A stretch of DNA of 8,133 bases from an uncultured Holophagales bacterium (GTDB taxonomy: Bacteria; Acidobacteriota; Thermoanaerobaculia; UBA5066). Below, one piece after another: positions 5,852-8,133 of this stretch. Both the position numbers and the translations under genes were made by a program. The notes under the pieces were generated by a model. The model was not told the origin of the DNA. It saw nothing but the letters and a program-made list of their open reading frames with translations, and ran no database searches. The stretch is from assembly GCA_937864895.1 (NCBI GenBank), contig CALMDF010000324.1, forward strand, positions 1 to 8,133, given 5' to 3'. Each line of letters opens with the position of its first letter. The first letter of the stretch is position 1.

Positions 5852-6646
5852 ATGAAGGAAGGGCTCGGAGCCGTGCGGCGCCACGATCTCTCCGCGCTCC
5901 GCCACCTCGCGAGCGTCGGCGAGCCGCTCAACCCCGAGGCGGTCCACTGGTCCCGCGAGGCCTTCGGCCTGCCGTTCCACGACACCTTCTGGCAGACGGA
6001 GACGGGCTGCATCGTCATCTCGAACTACCCCGGGATGCCGGTCAAGGCGGGCTCGATGGGCAAGCCCTTCCCCGGCATCACCGCCGCGATCCTGGACATG
6101 AAGACCTTCGAGCCCGTCCCCGAGGCGGGGCGCGTCGGCATCATCGGCCTCGCGCCGGGCTGGCCGTCGATGATCCGCGAGTACCGGAACAACCCGGAGG
6201 GGTACGCCAGGAAGTTCGCGAACGGCTGGTACCTCACCGGAGACCGGGGGACGGTGGACGCCGACGGCTACTTCTGGTTCGTCGGCCGCGACGACGACGT
6301 CATCAACACCGGAGGGCACCTCGTCGGTCCGTTCGAGGTGGAGTCGGCGCTCCTCGAGCACCCGGCCGTCGCCGAGTCGGCCGCCGTCGCGAAGCCCGAC
6401 CCGGTGAACATGGAGGTCGTCAAGGCGTTCGTCACGCTGAAGCCGGGCTTCGCGGCCTCCCCGGACCTCGAGCTCGAGATCATGAACTTCGTCCGCAAGC
6501 GTCTCTCCCCGATCGCCATGCCCCAGGAGATCGCCTTCGTTCCTTCGCTCCCGAGGACGCGGAGCGGAAAGATCGTGAGGCGGGTCCTGCGCGCGCAGGA
6601 ATTCGGCGAGCCGCTCGGCGACGTCTCGACGCTGATGGAGGACTGA
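5852..6646 (+). CDS. Ligase C-terminal open reading frame (as read)
   Basis: The continuation in the same frame after the TAA. The first ATG is at 5852, an internal Met of the family (RLLMKEG), and would give 264 residues. No convincing ribosome binding site precedes it (the upstream bases are GATCCGGCTCCTC). Codons 300-320 between the stop and this Met are fully conserved in type ([15 protein letters not shown]), so the reading frame has not decayed. The fragment carries FWQTETG, the hinge and catalytic TRSGK. Independent function is unlikely. Confidence 0.65.
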   Translation: MKEGLGAVRRHDLSALRHLASVGEPLNPEAVHWSREAFGLPFHDTFWQTETGCIVISNYPGMPVKAGSMGKPFPGITAAILDMKTFEPVPEAGRVGIIGLAPGWPSMIREYRNNPEGYARKFANGWYLTGDRGTVDADGYFWFVGRDDDVINTGGHLVGPFEVESALLEHPAVAESAAVAKPDPVNMEVVKAFVTLKPGFAASPDLELEIMNFVRKRLSPIAMPQEIAFVPSLPRTRSGKIVRRVLRAQEFGEPLGDVSTLMED

Positions 6647-6647
6647 C

Positions 6648-6905
6648 ATGGACGACCTGCGCCAGGCGATCCTCGACTACGTCCGCCGCGAGTACCTCGA
6701 GGAGGACGACGACCGGCCCCTGACGGAGTCGACCCGCCTCATCTCGGGCGGCATCGTCGACTCCTTCTCGATGGTCTCGCTCAAGCGTTTCCTCGAGAGG
6801 AAGTGCGACCTGAAGATCCCCGACGCCGACGCCACCCCGGAGGCGTTCGACACCGTCGACTCCATCGCCGCCCTCGTCGAGCGCCTCTCGGCGGTGAAGG
6901 CCTGA
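6648..6905 (+). CDS. Free-standing acyl carrier protein
   Basis: An 85-residue acidic carrier protein of the ACP/PCP fold. The attachment motif GGIVDSFSMVSL carries S39, which the AcpS-type enzyme upstream would load with phosphopantetheine. The remainder (helix II SMVSLKRFLERK, loop IPDADATPEAFDTVDSIAALVERL) fits helices III and IV of small ACPs. DSF replaces the DSL of the fatty-acid-synthesis ACP, and no fab genes are nearby, so a specialised role is more likely than housekeeping AcpP. GGAGG (6637-6641) lies 6 nt before the ATG, which follows the ligase stop by one base. The next gene starts 2 nt after this one ends. Position between an activating ligase and an oxoamine synthase suggests it carries the acyl group from one to the other; that is inference. 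Confidence 0.92.
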   Translation: MDDLRQAILDYVRREYLEEDDDRPLTESTRLISGGIVDSFSMVSLKRFLERKCDLKIPDADATPEAFDTVDSIAALVERLSAVKA

Positions 6906-6907
6906 CC

Positions 6908-8133
6908 GTGGACGCGGCCGTGGCTCCCGCCGTCGCCTCCTTCCGCGACGTCTACCGCTCCGAGCTCGAGGCCATTCGCGCGGCTGGCCTCTACAAGGAG
7001 GAGCGCTTCATCCACGACCCGCAGGGGGCCGAGATCGAGGTGGAGTTCCCCGCGGGGGCTGCGCCGAAGAGGGTCCTCAACCTCTGCGCGAACAACTACC
7101 TCGGCCTCTCCTCGCACCCGCGCGTCGTGGCGGCGGCCCACGCCGGGCTCGAGAAGCGGGGCTACGGGATGTCCTCCGTCCGCTTCATCTGCGGCACCCA
7201 GGACATCCACCGCGACCTGGAGCGCCGCCTGACGGCCTTCCTCGGAACGGAGGAGACCCTCCTCTTCTCCTCCTGCCTCGACGCGAACGCCGGCGTCTTC
7301 GAGGCGCTCTTCGGCGAGAAGGACGTCCTCGTCGCGGACCGCCTCGTCCACGCCTCGATCGTCGACGGGATGCGCCTCTCGAAGGCGATGACCGACACCT
7401 ACAAGCACTCGGACATGGGGCACCTCGAGGAGAAGCTCCTCGAGCACGCGGACAAGAGGTTCAGGGTCGTCATCACGGACGGCGTCTTCTCGATGGACGG
7501 CGACCTCGCGAAGCTCGACGAGATCGTCGCGCTCGCTGAGAAGCACGGCGCGCTGACCTTCGTCGACGACTCGCATGCCACGGGGTTCATCGGGAAGACG
7601 GGGCGCGGGACGCCGGAGCACTTCGACGTCCTCGGGCGGGTCGACCTCATCACGACGACGTTCGGCAAGGCGCTCGGCGGCGCCTCCGGGGGCTGCGTCA
7701 GCGGGCGGAAGGAGCTCGTCGACATGTGCCGCCAGCGGGCGCGTCCGTACCTCTTCTCGAACACGCTCGCCTCCGTGATCGTCTCGGGGACGCTCGAGGT
7801 CCTCGACCTCGTCTCGGAGACGACCGAGCGGCGCGACCGCCTCGAGGAGAACACCCGGTTCTGGAGGAAGGGGCTCGTCGAGGCGGGGTTCGACATCAAG
7901 CCGGGCGAGAGCCCGATCGTCCCGGTCATGCTCTACGACGCGAGGCTCGCGCAGGACGTGGCGCGCGACCTCTTCGCCGAGGGGGTCTACGTCGTCGGCT
8001 TCTTCTTCCCGGTCGTGGCGAAGGGGCAGGCGCGCATCCGGACCCAGCTCTCGGCGGCCCACACGCGGGAGCACCTCGAGCGGGCGCTCGAAGCGTTCGT
8101 GAAGGTGGGAAGGAAGCACGACGTCCTCGGGAA
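6908..8133 (+). CDS. kbl: Kbl-like alpha-oxoamine synthase (glycine C-acetyltransferase family), 3' end cut
   Basis: A PLP enzyme of the family that condenses an acyl thioester with an amino acid and releases CO2. Kbl itself joins acetyl-CoA and glycine to 2-amino-3-oxobutyrate. From GTG 6908 (AAGG 7 nt upstream) 408 residues are visible, to ...GRKHDVLG, about where E. coli Kbl (398 residues) ends; the stop is just beyond the window. Diagnostic segments are GLYKEERF, LCANNYLGLSSHP, GYGMSSVRFICGTQDIH, DGVFSMDGD, D220 and H223 in VDDSHATG, Schiff-base K254 in TFGKALGGASGG, RPYLFSNTLA and KGQARIRTQLSAAHT. VRFICGTQD and GKALGGASGG are Kbl-type, unlike the SKSVG-type motif of serine palmitoyltransferases. 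It is the last visible gene of a coupled operon with AcpS, ligase and ACP, which raises the possibility that it uses an acyl-ACP. No threonine dehydrogenase is visible. Family is certain; substrate is not. Confidence 0.92.
   Translation, partial: MDAAVAPAVASFRDVYRSELEAIRAAGLYKEERFIHDPQGAEIEVEFPAGAAPKRVLNLCANNYLGLSSHPRVVAAAHAGLEKRGYGMSSVRFICGTQDIHRDLERRLTAFLGTEETLLFSSCLDANAGVFEALFGEKDVLVADRLVHASIVDGMRLSKAMTDTYKHSDMGHLEEKLLEHADKRFRVVITDGVFSMDGDLAKLDEIVALAEKHGALTFVDDSHATGFIGKTGRGTPEHFDVLGRVDLITTTFGKALGGASGGCVSGRKELVDMCRQRARPYLFSNTLASVIVSGTLEVLDLVSETTERRDRLEENTRFWRKGLVEAGFDIKPGESPIVPVMLYDARLAQDVARDLFAEGVYVVGFFFPVVAKGQARIRTQLSAAHTREHLERALEAFVKVGRKHDVLG

Larger units (their letters stand above)
4892..6646 (+). 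pseudogene. AcsA-like AMP-forming acyl/acetyl-CoA synthetase, interrupted by an in-frame TAA
   Basis: A 584-codon adenylate-forming ligase that activates a carboxylate with ATP and passes it to CoA or a phosphopantetheine thiol. The same frame is open across the gene except for TAA at 5786-5788 (codon 299). Motifs on both sides are intact: A3 loop YTSGTTGQPKG (223-233), WCNADPGWVTG (261-271), [10 protein letters not shown] after the stop, FWQTETG (366-372), D451 in YLTGDRG, hinge GRDDD (465-469) and catalytic K560 in TRSGK. Relatives such as Bacillus AcsA read W-Y where this gene reads W-stop, with identical spacing to the next WYSAPTA, so one base change from TAC or TAT explains it. W367 matches the Trp that limits acetyl-CoA synthetases to short acids, suggesting acetate or propionate. 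GGGAGGG (4881-4887) precedes the ATG. The stop lies 1 nt before the ACP gene. This is either a recent nonsense mutation or a sequence error. Confidence 0.85.

Noticed and set aside
4241..6649. Open frame of 802 codons on the minus strand across acpS and the ligase
   Set aside because: Shadow frame opposite genes with G/C-ending codons; the translation is Arg/Glu/Asp/Pro-rich with no domain motifs, while the + strand carries clear enzyme families.
6677..8119. Open frame of 480 codons on the minus strand opposite ACP and the Kbl-like gene
   Set aside because: Low-complexity acidic/basic translation typical of GC-rich antisense; the + strand enzyme is unmistakable.
1..8133. CRISPR array, tRNA, rRNA, insertion sequence or phage genes
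   Set aside because: No regularly spaced repeats, cloverleaf, rRNA segments, transposase or terminal repeats were found; gaps between genes are all under 140 nt.

Overview
This is a very GC-rich window in which every supported gene lies on the + strand. Codons end overwhelmingly in G or C, spacing is tight, and starts include GTG, TTG and probably CTG. The gene mix is an NtrC-type two-component system, sigma-54 control, many exported proteins and a primary-metabolism-like cassette. This fits a high-GC Gram-negative-type bacterium such as an Acidobacteriota or Myxococcota relative. That placement is inference; no rRNA, tRNA or clear phylogenetic marker is present.

Left part (1-3407): a sensor histidine kinase cut by the left edge overlaps an NtrC-family response regulator with receiver, AAA+ and Fis-type HTH domains. 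Immediately after the regulator stop come two near-identical 13-bp dyads spaced 20 bp apart. A well-matched -24/-12 (sigma-54) promoter follows, and then a gene for a small exported, charged, beta-repeat protein of unknown family. The whole reads as a self-contained signalling circuit: kinase, sigma-54 activator, tandem operator, sigma-54 promoter, secreted output. Its logic resembles ZraS/ZraR/ZraP, although the output protein does not look like ZraP.

Middle (3408-4490): an exported alpha/beta-hydrolase starts at TTG. Its ribosome binding site lies inside the 3' arm of a 13-bp hairpin. The 114-nt gap after it holds a 10-bp perfect inverted repeat around a structured loop, and a second small hairpin just before the next ribosome binding site.

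Right part (4491-8133): four genes are tightly coupled: a holo-ACP synthase, an AcsA-like AMP-forming acyl/acetyl-CoA synthetase, a free-standing acyl carrier protein, and a Kbl-like PLP alpha-oxoamine synthase that runs off the right edge within a few codons of its expected end. Together they could activate a short acyl group, load it on a carrier and condense it with an amino acid, probably glycine. The ligase is interrupted by a single in-frame TAA exactly where relatives have a conserved Tyr, with the same frame open on both sides. It is therefore a fresh nonsense mutation, a base-call error or, much less likely, recoding. The two most interesting objects are this carrier-protein/oxoamine-synthase cassette with its interrupted ligase, and the sigma-54 circuit with its unknown secreted output.
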